The notes: generated from the sequence alone by a model not told the origin. 41,848 bases of DNA from an uncultured Bacteroidota bacterium (GCA_903953815.1 CAJBLA010000007.1:1-41848); one strand, 5' to 3'. Counted from the first letter of the stretch, positions 7,916-16,985 are shown. Made by a program: numbers and translations.

Positions 7916-8940
7916 AAAATAAAATCGCTTTTTGAAATTTTATGTCCTTCAGGCAAGTTAGTCGCAATTTGTTTATTTAAATATAAGTCCATATCCATTG
8001 GAGAAATTCCATCTCCAGGTCTCATCATAATTAAATCTTCTTTTTTTAATATATGCCCCTTTTCTAAAGGCTTAATTATGTGAATACTTTTTCTGGCAAT
8101 TTGTATATTTTTTAATTCTGAATCAGATGGTTTTTTAATTCCACTTCCAGACAAAGCTACCTCAATATTACGAATTGATTTCACCATTTGTTTTAACTCA
8201 AAAGGATCAAGTGATGCTTTATGATCTGGCCCTTCCATATTTTTATCAAGAGTAAAATGCTTTTCGATAACTTTTGCACCCAAAGCAACTGCTGCTATAG
8301 GCACTTCAATACCAAGCGTATGGTCCGAATATCCAATATTTACTTCAAATTCTTCCTTTAAAGTAATCATTGCCTTAAGATTTACATCTAACATGGGAGT
8401 GGGATATTCCGTATTACAATGTAATATTGTTATTAATGTTTTTTGGATTCCGTTTTTTTGCAAAACTTCAATTGCTGCACGCACTTCCTCTAGATTAGCC
8501 ATTCCCGTCGAAATAATAATTGGCTTTTTCTTTTTTGATATATGTTCTAAGAAAGATTTGTTAGTAATTTCTCCTGAAGGAATTTTAAATAAATCAATAT
8601 TGATAGATTCTAAAAAATCTATACTTTCTTCATCGAATCCAGTTGATAAAAATTTAACATTGAGTGATTCTGCATATTTGATTAAATCATAATGCCATTC
8701 TTCAGGCATCTCTAACTTTTTTAACATTTCAAATTGAGATAAACTTTCGTCATTTGTATTTCTCTTTTGATAATCTGCTTTTTCAGCATCTTTTGAAACC
8801 AACTTACTTGCTTTGAAAGTTTGAAACTTTACATAGTCTACGCCAGCTTCAGCACCAGCTAAAATTAATTTTTTAGCGTTTTCATAACTTCCATTATGAT
8901 TAACACCAGCCTCAGCTATTATTAATACTTTATTATTCAT
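7912..8940 (-). CDS. legI: N,N'-diacetyllegionaminic acid synthase, NeuB/LegI family
   Basis: This 342-residue NeuB-family enzyme condenses phosphoenolpyruvate with the six-carbon sugar to form the nine-carbon nonulosonic acid. The TIM-barrel motifs AEAGVNHNG (residues 9-17), CNTEYPTP, GYSDHT, EKHFTLD and GPDHKASLDP are intact, and the C-terminal antifreeze-like SAF domain starts near residue 283. The ATG overlaps the legH stop by one base and its own stop overlaps legG by 4 bp. Legionaminic rather than neuraminic or pseudaminic specificity is inferred from the linked legB, legC and legH genes. NeuB family membership is nearly certain. Confidence 0.93.
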   Translation of the reverse strand: MNNKVLIIAEAGVNHNGSYENAKKLILAGAEAGVDYVKFQTFKASKLVSKDAEKADYQKRNTNDESLSQFEMLKKLEMPEEWHYDLIKYAESLNVKFLSTGFDEESIDFLESINIDLFKIPSGEITNKSFLEHISKKKKPIIISTGMANLEEVRAAIEVLQKNGIQKTLITILHCNTEYPTPMLDVNLKAMITLKEEFEVNIGYSDHTLGIEVPIAAVALGAKVIEKHFTLDKNMEGPDHKASLDPFELKQMVKSIRNIEVALSGSGIKKPSDSELKNIQIARKSIHIIKPLEKGHILKKEDLIMMRPGDGISPMDMDLYLNKQIATNLPEGHKISKSDFIL

Positions 8941-9563
8941 TATATAATTCTACCTGGATTTCCTACAATTTTAGTATTACTACTTACATTATTAATAATT
9001 ACCGATCCGGCTCCAATTATAACATCGTCACCAATTTCTACACCTTGTTTTATTACTGAATTTGCACCAATAAATGATCTTTTCCCAATTTTTACATTTC
9101 CGGCAAGAACAGCACCTGGTGCAATATGTACAGCTGTGCTTATTTCACATTCGTGTTCAATAATACAACCTGTGTTTAAAATTGTAAAGTCGCCGATTTG
9201 AGAAAACGCATTTACAAGCACTCCTTTTGAAGCAAAGACGCCAACGCCAATATTTGCTCTTTCAGAAATTATAGAATTTGGATCGATTACAGACTCTATT
9301 ATTTGATGCTTACTTAATAATAATTGTGCTATTTTATATCGTAAATTATTATCGCCTATGCCTAAAATAAAAGCAAAATTCATATCCCATCCTTCAAAAT
9401 TTGGATCAGTCTCACAACCCAAATATGCTAAGCTAAATGGATTTTTTTCTACTTGAATTATGTTTGTGTAATAATTAAGTGAATTGCCATTTGACAAATG
9501 CGACTCTCCTACAACATATGCATGTCCACCATAACCGATTATCGCAGTTTTATTTTCTAACAC
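8940..9563 (-). CDS. legH: NeuD/PglD-like sugar N-acetyltransferase (LegH)
   Basis: This 207-residue protein has an N-terminal Rossmann-like segment (AIIGYGGHA near residue 7) followed by left-handed beta-helix hexapeptide repeats (IGVGVFASKG, IGDFTILNTG, IGKRSFIGANS, IGDDVIIGAGS), the layout of PglD, NeuD and LegH. It is expected to acetylate the 4-amino group made by LegC with acetyl-CoA. The start is GTG at 9563, overlapping legC by 14 bp; no ATG lies near that start. An alternative would be a NeuD-type O-acetyltransferase, but its place directly between legC and legI favours LegH. Confidence 0.87.
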   Translation of the reverse strand: MLENKTAIIGYGGHAYVVGESHLSNGNSLNYYTNIIQVEKNPFSLAYLGCETDPNFEGWDMNFAFILGIGDNNLRYKIAQLLLSKHQIIESVIDPNSIISERANIGVGVFASKGVLVNAFSQIGDFTILNTGCIIEHECEISTAVHIAPGAVLAGNVKIGKRSFIGANSVIKQGVEIGDDVIIGAGSVIINNVSSNTKIVGNPGRII

Positions 9564-10695
9564 TACTTGGAATATTTACAATTCTGTTTTCTAAATAGAT
9601 TGCATTTTCTTGAGAATCTCTTTGAAAATCGGAATATAAAGGAGATTTAAAAATTAGTTGCCAAATTGGGCGCGTCATCACTTTTTTTTCATTTGTTTCC
9701 TTTAAAAAAGAATCTCTATCTTTTGTATTCTCTAATTCTATACACATTAACCAATAGTTGGCCTTGGTGTTAGGTAATTCTGTTCTAAACTTAACTCCAA
9801 TAGATTCAAAAAAAACACTATACTCAGAAGCTAAATTTCTTTTATTTTGAATAAATGAATTTAATTGTTCAAGTTGGGCGCAAGCTAATGCCGCATTTAA
9901 ATTTGGCATTCTGAAATTATAACCAATTTCATCATGTACATATTCATATGGATGAGGTACTTTTGCAGTTGTGGTTAAATGTTTTGCTTTAATACCAAGT
10001 TGTATATCATTTGTAACAATTGCACCGCCGCCGCCACTTGTTACTATCTTATTACCATTGAAAGAGAAAACACCTAATTTACCAAAACTCCCTGTTGGCA
10101 TTCCTTTATATTCACTACCAATAGACTCTGCAGCATCTTCGACTACAGGAATGTTCCATTTATTACAAATTTCAACTAATTTATCTAGATGAACAGGAAA
10201 TCCAAAAGTATGCATTGGCATGCATGCAGCAATTTTTCTATTTGTTTTTTTATTATAACAAACGCCGTCTCTTATTTCTCCAAATTCTTCTAAAAATGCT
10301 TGTACCGCATTTGGAGATAAGCCCATCGTATCTAAATCAACATCTAAAAATACAGGTGAAGCCCCATTATATATTATTGCATTAACAGTTGCTATGAATG
10401 TTAGTGCTTGAGTTAATACTTCGTCTCCATTTCCTACACCAGACAACCTTAAAGCCACTTGCAGCGCAGAAGTCCCATTTACTACAGCAACTGCTTTTTG
10501 AGTTTTTGATAACTCAGCCATCATTATTTCAAACTTATCTACAAATGCACCAACTGAGGAAACAAATGTTGATTCAATAGTATCCAATACATATTCTTTT
10601 TCTCTGCCAGAGAAATTAGGTTCATGCAAAGGAATAAAATCTTTATTTGGAAATTGACTTTTTATGAAATCAATTGTATCAGTATAATTAGACAT
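9550..10695 (-). CDS. legC: LegC-type DegT/DnrJ/EryC1/StrS sugar aminotransferase
   Basis: This 381-residue PLP enzyme of the DegT/DnrJ/EryC1 family adds the 4-amino group to the 4-keto sugar from LegB, using glutamate. The opening IPLHEPNFSGREKEYV is characteristic of the LegC/NeuB-linked subgroup. The cofactor aspartate is in VVEDAAESIGS and the Schiff-base lysine in FSFNGNKIVTSGGGG. It overlaps legB by 8 bp and legH by 14 bp, so the three are likely translated together. The length agrees with the family. Confidence is high for the fold and high for the legionaminic pathway given the neighbours. Confidence 0.92.
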   Translation of the reverse strand: MSNYTDTIDFIKSQFPNKDFIPLHEPNFSGREKEYVLDTIESTFVSSVGAFVDKFEIMMAELSKTQKAVAVVNGTSALQVALRLSGVGNGDEVLTQALTFIATVNAIIYNGASPVFLDVDLDTMGLSPNAVQAFLEEFGEIRDGVCYNKKTNRKIAACMPMHTFGFPVHLDKLVEICNKWNIPVVEDAAESIGSEYKGMPTGSFGKLGVFSFNGNKIVTSGGGGAIVTNDIQLGIKAKHLTTTAKVPHPYEYVHDEIGYNFRMPNLNAALACAQLEQLNSFIQNKRNLASEYSVFFESIGVKFRTELPNTKANYWLMCIELENTKDRDSFLKETNEKKVMTRPIWQLIFKSPLYSDFQRDSQENAIYLENRIVNIPSSVRK

Positions 10696-11683
10696 TGTAA
10701 ATGTCGGATTTGTATTGTTGTAAATTTTCTTTTTTTGAGAACCAATCTATTGTTTCTTTTAAACCATCCTCAAGTGTAAATTTTTGACTCCATCCTGTAA
10801 AAGACTTAAGTTTTTCATTTGAGCCAAAAAGTCTAAACACCTCTGATTTTTCAGGACGTAACCTTAGCGAATCTGTTATGATTTTGGCATTTGGATTGAT
10901 AATATTAATTAAATGTTGAGCTAAATCACCAACAGAAATTTCACTCTGAGTTGCAATATTTACTTCTTGTCCAATTAGTTCATCACATTGAGCAATTTTT
11001 AAAAAACCATTTACTGTGTCTTTTACAAATAATAAGTCCCTTGTAGGAGTAATATCTCCAAGTTTTATTTCTTCGGTACCATTTAATAATTGAGAAATTA
11101 TAGTCGGAATTACAGCTCTTGCAGATTGTCTAGGACCAAAAGTATTAAAAGGTCTAACTATTGTTATTGGCAAATTGAATGACCTATAAAAAGAATCCGC
11201 AATTGCATCAGCTCCAATTTTTGAAGCTGAATAAGGCGATTGTGGCTGTTTTGGATGCAACTCGGTAATTGGAACAAATTGAGCTGTTCCGTAAACCTCT
11301 GAAGTTGAAGTTACAAGGACTCTTTTTACTTTATTATCTCTTGCAGCTTGAATGATATTCAACGTTCCCTTTACATTTGTATCAATATAAGAATCAGGGG
11401 AGTGGTAACTAAATGGTATTGCAATTAAAGCTGCAAGATGAAATACAATATCTACTTCCTTCATTGCTTCTCTAACACCATTAGGATCTCTTATGTCTCC
11501 TGAGAAAAATTCAATTTTGTTTTTTATCTCTTTTGAAACTGTATCTAACCATCCATATGAATTAAATGAATTATAATAAACAAATGCTCTTACATCATAA
11601 CCAGCTTCAACTAAAGCTTCTGTAAGATGTGATCCTATAAATCCGTCAGCGCCTGTAATTAATACTTTTAAATTATTTTTCAC
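10688..11683 (-). CDS. legB: NAD-dependent NDP-GlcNAc 4,6-dehydratase, LegB type
   Basis: This is an extended SDR with LITGADGFIGSHL at the N-terminus, TSTSEVYGTA around the catalytic threonine and YSASK with the catalytic Tyr and Lys. The sequence fits the LegB group, which makes the 4-keto-6-deoxy intermediate that opens the legionaminic pathway. No ATG is available near the expected N-terminus. I chose GTG at 11683, which gives MKNNLKVLITGADG, 10 bp after the fcl stop. A TTG at 11704 would add seven residues and overlap fcl by 11 bp. It leads the tightly coupled legB-legC-legH-legI-legG block. Substrate UDP- or GDP-GlcNAc cannot be told apart directly; the PtmE-like gene favours GDP. Confidence 0.9.
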   Translation of the reverse strand: MKNNLKVLITGADGFIGSHLTEALVEAGYDVRAFVYYNSFNSYGWLDTVSKEIKNKIEFFSGDIRDPNGVREAMKEVDIVFHLAALIAIPFSYHSPDSYIDTNVKGTLNIIQAARDNKVKRVLVTSTSEVYGTAQFVPITELHPKQPQSPYSASKIGADAIADSFYRSFNLPITIVRPFNTFGPRQSARAVIPTIISQLLNGTEEIKLGDITPTRDLLFVKDTVNGFLKIAQCDELIGQEVNIATQSEISVGDLAQHLINIINPNAKIITDSLRLRPEKSEVFRLFGSNEKLKSFTGWSQKFTLEDGLKETIDWFSKKENLQQYKSDIYNV

Positions 11684-11693
11684 TTTTATTGAT

Positions 11694-12623
11694 TTATTCA
11701 ACAATTTTTAAATACTCAAAAACGGTTTTTTTAATTCCATCGAACAGGCTGGTTTTAACATTCCAACCCATCATATTAATTTTACTAGTGTCCATTAATT
11801 TTCTTGGAGTGCCATCTGGCTTAGTTGTGTCAAAAACAAGCTCTCCTTCATATCCAACTTCTGCAACTATCAACTCTGCTAGTTCTTTAATAGAAACATC
11901 TTTACCACAACCTATATTTACTAAGCCTTGTTCGTTATAGTTTTGTAACAAGAAATAGCATGCGTCTGCTAAATCATCTACATGTAAAAATTCTCTTCTT
12001 GGCGTTCCTGTACCCCAAATAGTTACAGTAGGTTCATTATTTTTTTTTGCTAATACAATTCTTCTAATTAATGCAGGAAGTACATGAGAGTTTTCGGGGT
12101 GGTAATTATCATTGGTTCCATACAAGTTTGTAGGCATGGCTGAAATAAAATTACAACCATATTGTGCTCTATAACTATCACACATTTCAATGCCAGCAAT
12201 TTTTGCAATGGCATAGGGTTGATTGGTTGACTCTAGGTATCCACTTAGTAAGTATTCTTCTTTTAATGGCTGTGGTGCCATTTTAGGATATATACATGAA
12301 GAACCTAAAAACAATAATTTGGTAACCTTATTCAAATAAGCCGCATGAATAATATTCGCCTCAATCATTAAGTTATCGTAAATAAATTCTGCTCTATAGG
12401 TATTGTTAGCGTGTATGCCTCCCACTTTAGCAGCGGCAAGTACCACATATGCTGGCTTTTCTTTTTCAAAAAAATCACTGACAGCTTGCTGGTTCCTTAA
12501 ATCTAATTCACTTGAAGTTCTAGTGACAATATTGTTATACCCTTCTTTCCTTAGTTTACGTTCTAATCCTGAACCTACCATTCCTCTATGTCCAGCAATA
12601 TATATTTTAGCAGTTTGCTCCAT
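11694..12623 (-). CDS. fcl: GDP-L-fucose synthase
   Basis: This 309-residue SDR epimerase/reductase makes GDP-L-fucose from GDP-4-keto-6-deoxymannose. Diagnostic blocks are [11 protein letters not shown] at the N-terminus, [21 protein letters not shown], the catalytic YAIAK and [12 protein letters not shown]. It starts with ATG 2 bp after the gmd stop, and both enzymes act in sequence in the cytoplasm. Length matches the family exactly. Fucose is therefore a probable component of the surface polysaccharide made here. Confidence 0.96.
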   Translation of the reverse strand: MEQTAKIYIAGHRGMVGSGLERKLRKEGYNNIVTRTSSELDLRNQQAVSDFFEKEKPAYVVLAAAKVGGIHANNTYRAEFIYDNLMIEANIIHAAYLNKVTKLLFLGSSCIYPKMAPQPLKEEYLLSGYLESTNQPYAIAKIAGIEMCDSYRAQYGCNFISAMPTNLYGTNDNYHPENSHVLPALIRRIVLAKKNNEPTVTIWGTGTPRREFLHVDDLADACYFLLQNYNEQGLVNIGCGKDVSIKELAELIVAEVGYEGELVFDTTKPDGTPRKLMDTSKINMMGWNVKTSLFDGIKKTVFEYLKIVE

Positions 12624-12625
12624 GA

Positions 12626-13714
12626 TTATAATCCGCTTTGTTTAATATGTAATTCTTTTTTGAACAAAGTAACATCACTAGCTACCATTTCTTTAACTAA
12701 GGCTGCTAAATCATACTTTGGTTTCCAACCTAATTGAGTCATTGCCTTAGTTGGATCTCCGATTAATAAATCAACTTCAGTTGGTCTATAATATTTAGGA
12801 TCTACTTTCACAACTACTTGGCCTTCTTCCAATTTGTATTCGCCTTTATTTTTAACAACATATGCTTCTTCATCTTCATCTTTTCCTCTAAATCCTAATT
12901 CAATTCCTAATTCGGCAAAACTCATTTTTACAAAATCACGAATAGTTGTAGTTATACCTGTTGCTAAAACAAAGTCTTCTGGTTTTTCTTGTTGCAAGAT
13001 CAAATACATTCCTTCTATATAATCTTTTGCATGTCCCCAGTCTCTTTTAGCATCTAAATTTCCTAAATACAAACAATTGTCCATTCCTAAAGCAATTTTT
13101 GCTGTTGCTCTTGTTATTTTTCTTGTCACGAAAGTTTCTCCTCTTTGTGGTGATTCATGATTAAACAAAATACCATTACAAGCATACATATTATAAGCTT
13201 CTCTATAATTTACTGTAATCCAATATGCATACAATTTTGCAACAGCATACGGAGAACGAGGATAAAATGGTGTCGTTTCAGATTGAGGTACCGCTTGTAC
13301 TAAACCATACAATTCAGAAGTTGATGCTTGATATATTTTAGTTTTCTTAGTTAACCCTAATAAACGAACTGCTTCTAAAATTCTTAATGTTCCAATACCA
13401 TCAGCATTCGCTGTATATTCTGGTTCTTCAAAACTTACATGCACATGACTCATTGCAGCCAAGTTGTAAATCTCATCAGGTTGAACTTCTTGAATGATAC
13501 GAATTAAGTTGGTGCTATCAGTTAAATCTCCATAATGTAAATGTAAATGTCTATGAGGTGTATGTGGATCTTCATAAATATGATCTATTCTTTGCGTATT
13601 AAACAATGAAGACCTTCTTTTAATACCATGTACCTCATATCCTTTGTTTAATAAGAACTCTGCCAAATAAGCTCCGTCTTGGCCTGTGATTCCTGTAATA
13701 ATTGCTTTTTTCAC
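12626..13714 (-). CDS. gmd: GDP-mannose 4,6-dehydratase
   Basis: This 362-residue extended SDR dehydrates GDP-D-mannose to the 4-keto-6-deoxy sugar, the first step to GDP-L-fucose. Visible motifs are [39 protein letters not shown] and the catalytic YAVAK, plus [15 protein letters not shown]. The start codon is GTG at 13714, just after the broken nucleotidyltransferase gene (18 bp). Its codon use and GC appear slightly higher than the leg genes that follow, which suggests that gmd-fcl is the older core and the leg block was added. That last point is inference. Confidence 0.97.
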   Translation of the reverse strand: MKKAIITGITGQDGAYLAEFLLNKGYEVHGIKRRSSLFNTQRIDHIYEDPHTPHRHLHLHYGDLTDSTNLIRIIQEVQPDEIYNLAAMSHVHVSFEEPEYTANADGIGTLRILEAVRLLGLTKKTKIYQASTSELYGLVQAVPQSETTPFYPRSPYAVAKLYAYWITVNYREAYNMYACNGILFNHESPQRGETFVTRKITRATAKIALGMDNCLYLGNLDAKRDWGHAKDYIEGMYLILQQEKPEDFVLATGITTTIRDFVKMSFAELGIELGFRGKDEDEEAYVVKNKGEYKLEEGQVVVKVDPKYYRPTEVDLLIGDPTKAMTQLGWKPKYDLAALVKEMVASDVTLFKKELHIKQSGL

Positions 13715-13732
13715 TATTTTACGTTTTAAAAA

Positions 13733-14154
13733 TTATCTGTTTAACAACCAAGATGATGATTGTATTTTTCCTCCCAACCCATCAATCAATTCAATACCTA
13801 ATGCTTCACAAATTGGTCTTTCTGGTATGGTAGCATTCTTTTGATCTCCTCCATTTGCAAATGCGAGTTGATATTCATTTCCAAATTCATTAAAAATTAT
13901 TTTGATGGATTCTACAACTGTCCTATCCTTATCTATAGAAAGAAAACACTTGTAAACCAATCTCAAGTTTTTAACTATAAACACCCTCTCATTTTCATCC
14001 TGAAATTCTTTGGACCCCTTTAATGCTCTTTGAAAATCATTGTTAACTATCACAAATAACTTATCTCCACTTGCCCTTGCATTCTGAAAATACTCAATAT
14101 GACCTTTATGAATTGGGTAAAATAACCACTAACTATTATCGCTTTAGGCTTCAT
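13733..14154 (-). pseudogene. Frameshifted cytidylyltransferase-like (HxGH) nucleotidyltransferase
   Basis: The ATG at 14154 opens MKPKAIIVSGYF and then, after the codons for GYF, the frame is lost; it resumes one base away as IHKGHIEYFQNARASGDK and runs to a stop at 13733. Inserting one A near 14117-14121 (reading AACCCA instead of ACCCA) restores NPIHKGHIEYF, the HxGH motif of the cytidylyl/adenylyltransferase superfamily. The total length is 422 bp, exactly one base short of a 140-codon gene plus stop. The C-terminal part contains the conserved FANGGDQKNATIPE block. The break falls at the catalytic motif, so the gene is either a recent pseudogene or carries a sequencing error. It lies 18 bp upstream of gmd and may have formed the head of that operon. 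Confidence 0.8.
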
Positions 14155-14238
14155 TTCATATATTATTCTCTAAAATATAAGCACCAAACTGCACACCGAG
14201 TACCTACTTTTTAACCACGATTAACTACCTATAAATAA

Positions 14239-14267
14239 AAAATCAAACTTATAATTAGCTTGATTTT
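14239..14267 (-). terminator. Weak AT-rich hairpin after the regulator gene
   Basis: An 8-bp perfect inverted repeat (AAAATCAA / TTGATTTT) with a 13-base loop lies about 70 bp beyond the stop of the wHTH regulator. On the minus strand it is followed by a T-rich run (TTATTTAT). It could be a weak intrinsic terminator between the regulator and the gmd-leg operon. The stem has only one GC pair, so the call is tentative. Confidence 0.3.
14244..14251 (-). promoter_or_regulatory. Candidate Bacteroidota -7 box (TAAGTTTG)
   Basis: Read on the minus strand the bases are TAAGTTTG, an exact match to the TAnnTTTG -7 element of Bacteroidota promoters. It lies about 90 bp upstream of the broken nucleotidyltransferase start and would drive the gmd-fcl-leg genes. 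No TTG -33 element is found at the usual distance, and the box lies inside the weak hairpin, so this is only a candidate. Confidence 0.3.
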
Positions 14268-14336
14268 CAGTAGAATGATATTTAACGACTATCTACAAAT
14301 AACCCCTTTACAAATGGACCACACTAATCCAAAATC

Positions 14337-14873
14337 CTACCCCATCAACTTCATAAACACTCCCACATCCTTCAACATTTTCTCAGTAAACTCAAGGGGT
14401 TGGTATAGGGCAACGCGTATTTTTTTATCAATCAAGGTTTCTGCCTTTTCAATTAATTGATATAAATAACTTTTATCAACATCACCCACTATTACTAAAT
14501 CCACAAAGGGATTGTTTTTTCCTAAGGCTAAATCTCCAGTTAGGTAAACTTCATCCACATTACCCAACTTGTCCAATACATTCTCAATAATCTGATCCAA
14601 GCCAACATATTGCATAATAACCCCTCTTAAGGATTTAAACATAGGGTGTTTTGTATTTACTGCGTAATGTTTTGTTTTTGTGTTTTCGTCATCGGTTTGC
14701 TCCTGTATGAGTTGCATGTCCGATAACTTATTTAATTCCAAACGCACTGTATTACTACTTACACCTAAGTCACGTTCTAAACCGCGCAAATACACGGTGC
14801 TAGCGGGGTTGAGTAGCAATTTGGTGAGTAACTGCACTCTTATTTTACCAGTAAAAATTTTATCTAAGATCAT
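14337..14873 (-). CDS. Winged-helix regulator fused to degenerate MNT-type nucleotidyltransferase domain
   Basis: This 178-residue protein has an N-terminal winged helix-turn-helix of about 70 residues (YLRGLERDLGVSSNTVRLEL, then NKLSDMQLIQEQ). The C-terminal half resembles a minimal nucleotidyltransferase (VYLTGDLALGKNNPFVDLVIVGD). The usual GS...DxD signature is degraded: GD replaces GS and only one of the paired aspartates remains in VDL. Enzymatic activity is therefore doubtful. Its position in a capsule locus suggests control of polysaccharide genes. An 11-bp inverted repeat about 70-110 bp upstream of its start may be its binding site. The start is the ATG at 14873. The function is inferred from domains and context. 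Confidence 0.72.
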   Translation of the reverse strand: MILDKIFTGKIRVQLLTKLLLNPASTVYLRGLERDLGVSSNTVRLELNKLSDMQLIQEQTDDENTKTKHYAVNTKHPMFKSLRGVIMQYVGLDQIIENVLDKLGNVDEVYLTGDLALGKNNPFVDLVIVGDVDKSYLYQLIEKAETLIDKKIRVALYQPLEFTEKMLKDVGVFMKLMG

Positions 14874-14943
14874 TGGGGTAGATGCGATGTTCGAGAAAGT
14901 ATATGACGGCTTCGCCGTTCTGAGTCACATTTTAATCATGCAA

Positions 14944-14981
14944 ACTCAATATTGTTCAACAAATATAGCGCAATATTGAGT
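14944..14981. promoter_or_regulatory. 11-bp perfect inverted repeat, candidate operator
   Basis: The arms ACTCAATATTG (14944-14954) and CAATATTGAGT (14971-14981) are perfect inverses separated by 16 bases. They lie in the 156-bp space between the FlaA1-like gene end and the wHTH regulator start, so they are upstream of the regulator. No U-run follows either side, which argues against a terminator. A further partial copy (ATTGAGTAAATATT) occurs near 14998. An operator bound by a dimeric winged-helix protein is the simplest reading. Confidence 0.5.
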
Positions 14982-15029
14982 AGTTTAATTAATAATTATT
15001 GAGTAAATATTAAGAACAATTAATTTGCC

Positions 15030-16985
15030 TTAGAAATATCTACCCCCCCCCCCCGTCATATCCAATATCTTAGTTTGAAGGCTAGGGTCCAAACGTTCAA
15101 AAATGCTATTATTACTAATAAACTCAGGAACCAGCTCCTTCATTTTACCCACCAGTTCCATTTCATTAGAAATTTTGGAAGCCGAAGTCACTAATAACCT
15201 AAGGTCATTAAAGCTTTCATTAATACTGGTTAGTTCCACCTCTCTTACTTTAGCAATCAATATTTTATCATGGTAAGTAGTTAGGGTATTTTCAGCATCG
15301 TTCAATAATTCCTCATATAATTTTTCACCAGGGCGTAAGCCACTGTAAGTGATATTAATGTCAATATTCGGGATCATACCATACAAACGAATCATTTTTT
15401 TAGCCAAGTCGGCAATAGCAACCGGCTGCCCCATATCAAAAACAAATATCTCACCGCCATTTCCCATACTACCAGCTTCTAATACCAATTGACAAGCTTC
15501 GGGGATGGTCATAAAGTAGCGCGTGATATTGGGGTGCGTTACCGTTAAGGGTCCACCTTTTTCAATTTGTTCCTTAAACCTATTAATTACCGATCCATTA
15601 CTACCAAGTACATTCCCAAAACGGGTTGTAATAAATTTAGTGACAATATTTTTTTCACTAGATAATCCTTGCACGTAAATTTCAGCCATTCTTTTGCTAG
15701 CACCCATAACATTCGTAGGGTTCACCGCTTTGTCGGTGCTGATCATTACAAACCTTTCCGCATTGTATTTTACAGCTAAGTCTGAAACTATTTTTGTGCC
15801 TATCACATTATTTCGAACTGCTTCCGTTGGGCAAAGCTCCATCATAGGAACATGCTTATAAGCTGCTGCATGATACACATAATGTGGTTTAAAGCTTTCA
15901 AATAAACCCTCTATTCTTTTTTCATTAGTGATATCGGCTAAAAACGAAACACAGTTTACACGAGTGCCGCGCTCCTGTAATTCTAATTCAATATTATGCA
16001 GTGGGGTTTCAGCCTGGTCGCACATGATAATCATTTCAGGCGCATAGGGAATTAATTGTCTTACAATTTCACTTCCGATAGATCCTGCTGCACCAGTAAC
16101 CAATACACGCTTGCCTTTTATTTGTGAACGGATTTGATTATTATTAATCACAATAGGGTCGCGTTCCAATAAATCCTCAATTTTAATAGTCTGTAATTGA
16201 TTGCTGCTAAACTTACCTTCAGCCCACTTGCTATATGGCGGTACACTTAATACTTTAATATCATGGTCCAAACAAAAATCAACCAATTCGTTTTTTCTTT
16301 TGGTTGGCATTGTAAAGCTGGCAATAATTAATTCATCAATAGGTTGAATGGCAACTAATTTTGCAAACTCTTCAAAACGAATAACTTGAATACCATTTAA
16401 ATTTTTCTTAGTTTTCTTTTTATCATCATCAACAAAGGCAACAATATTTATGTTGGAGCTACCACTGTTTTCAAGTACACGTTGTGTTGCCACACCTGTA
16501 TCGGCTGCACCAAAAATCACGACGCTCTTTTTTTTCATCTTGTAGTTTTTCGCATAGGCAAACAAAAACTTAACGAGTACACGATAGCTCACTAATAATA
16601 AAAAGCTAAAACTAGTATATACAATTAATATAGAAGTACTTAAAATAAACTGACTTTTTGCCGCAATGGAAATAGTATTAATTAAAAATAACATCACAGA
16701 AGACGCTAAAATTGAAATAGCTATGCGAACAGCATCCTGTAAACCCGTATACCTAACAATACCCGAATAAGTTTTAATCGCATTAAATACCAAGGTATTG
16801 ATTATTAATATTAACCCAACAGAATTAATCACAATTGCCCAATCCACACCAATTAAGGTTAAATTTTGCCTTATAGCAATAGCTAATAGGTAGGAAAATA
16901 AGGTGGCCCCAATGTCAATTAAAAATATCACCCACCTTGGGACAATACTAAAATTTTTAAACATGAATTTATTGTTTTGATGCAT
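15030..16985 (-). CDS. FlaA1/CapD-type membrane nucleotide-sugar dehydratase/epimerase
   Basis: This 651-residue protein has four N-terminal membrane helices (about residues 15-140), a CoA-binding-like Rossmann domain (VVIFGAADTGV near 155-165) and a C-terminal SDR domain with VTGAAGSIGSE (296-306). The catalytic region is STDKAVNPTNVMGASK, with Met427 replacing the usual Tyr and Lys431 present, as in WbpM/PglF/CapD long forms. It probably makes a 4-keto-6-deoxy UDP-HexNAc at the inner membrane for the first sugar of the repeat unit. It is the third gene of the minus-strand wza-wzz-flaA1 block. The gene ends in a run of twelve G's (15043-15054) that encodes the GGGG near the C-terminus, seven residues before the stop. 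Confidence 0.9.
   Translation of the reverse strand: MHQNNKFMFKNFSIVPRWVIFLIDIGATLFSYLLAIAIRQNLTLIGVDWAIVINSVGLILIINTLVFNAIKTYSGIVRYTGLQDAVRIAISILASSVMLFLINTISIAAKSQFILSTSILIVYTSFSFLLLVSYRVLVKFLFAYAKNYKMKKKSVVIFGAADTGVATQRVLENSGSSNINIVAFVDDDKKKTKKNLNGIQVIRFEEFAKLVAIQPIDELIIASFTMPTKRKNELVDFCLDHDIKVLSVPPYSKWAEGKFSSNQLQTIKIEDLLERDPIVINNNQIRSQIKGKRVLVTGAAGSIGSEIVRQLIPYAPEMIIMCDQAETPLHNIELELQERGTRVNCVSFLADITNEKRIEGLFESFKPHYVYHAAAYKHVPMMELCPTEAVRNNVIGTKIVSDLAVKYNAERFVMISTDKAVNPTNVMGASKRMAEIYVQGLSSEKNIVTKFITTRFGNVLGSNGSVINRFKEQIEKGGPLTVTHPNITRYFMTIPEACQLVLEAGSMGNGGEIFVFDMGQPVAIADLAKKMIRLYGMIPNIDINITYSGLRPGEKLYEELLNDAENTLTTYHDKILIAKVREVELTSINESFNDLRLLVTSASKISNEMELVGKMKELVPEFISNNSIFERLDPSLQTKILDMTGGGGRYF
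15043..15054 (-). repeat. Homopolymeric G12 tract in the 3' end of the FlaA1-like gene
   Basis: Twelve consecutive C's on the plus strand are G12 in the coding strand. With 12 G's the protein ends GGGGRYF. With 13 a TAG directly follows GGGG, and with 11 the tail reads GGGVDISKAN. All three frames stop within a few codons, so slippage would alter only the last residues. Its length is extreme for an AT-rich genome. Confidence 0.9.

Noticed and set aside
6800-11683. Pseudaminic acid (pse) or plain sialic acid (neu) pathway
   Set aside because: PseB-type TGGTGSFG motifs are absent. LegB-, LegC- and PtmE-like genes are present, which a pure Neu5Ac pathway does not need.
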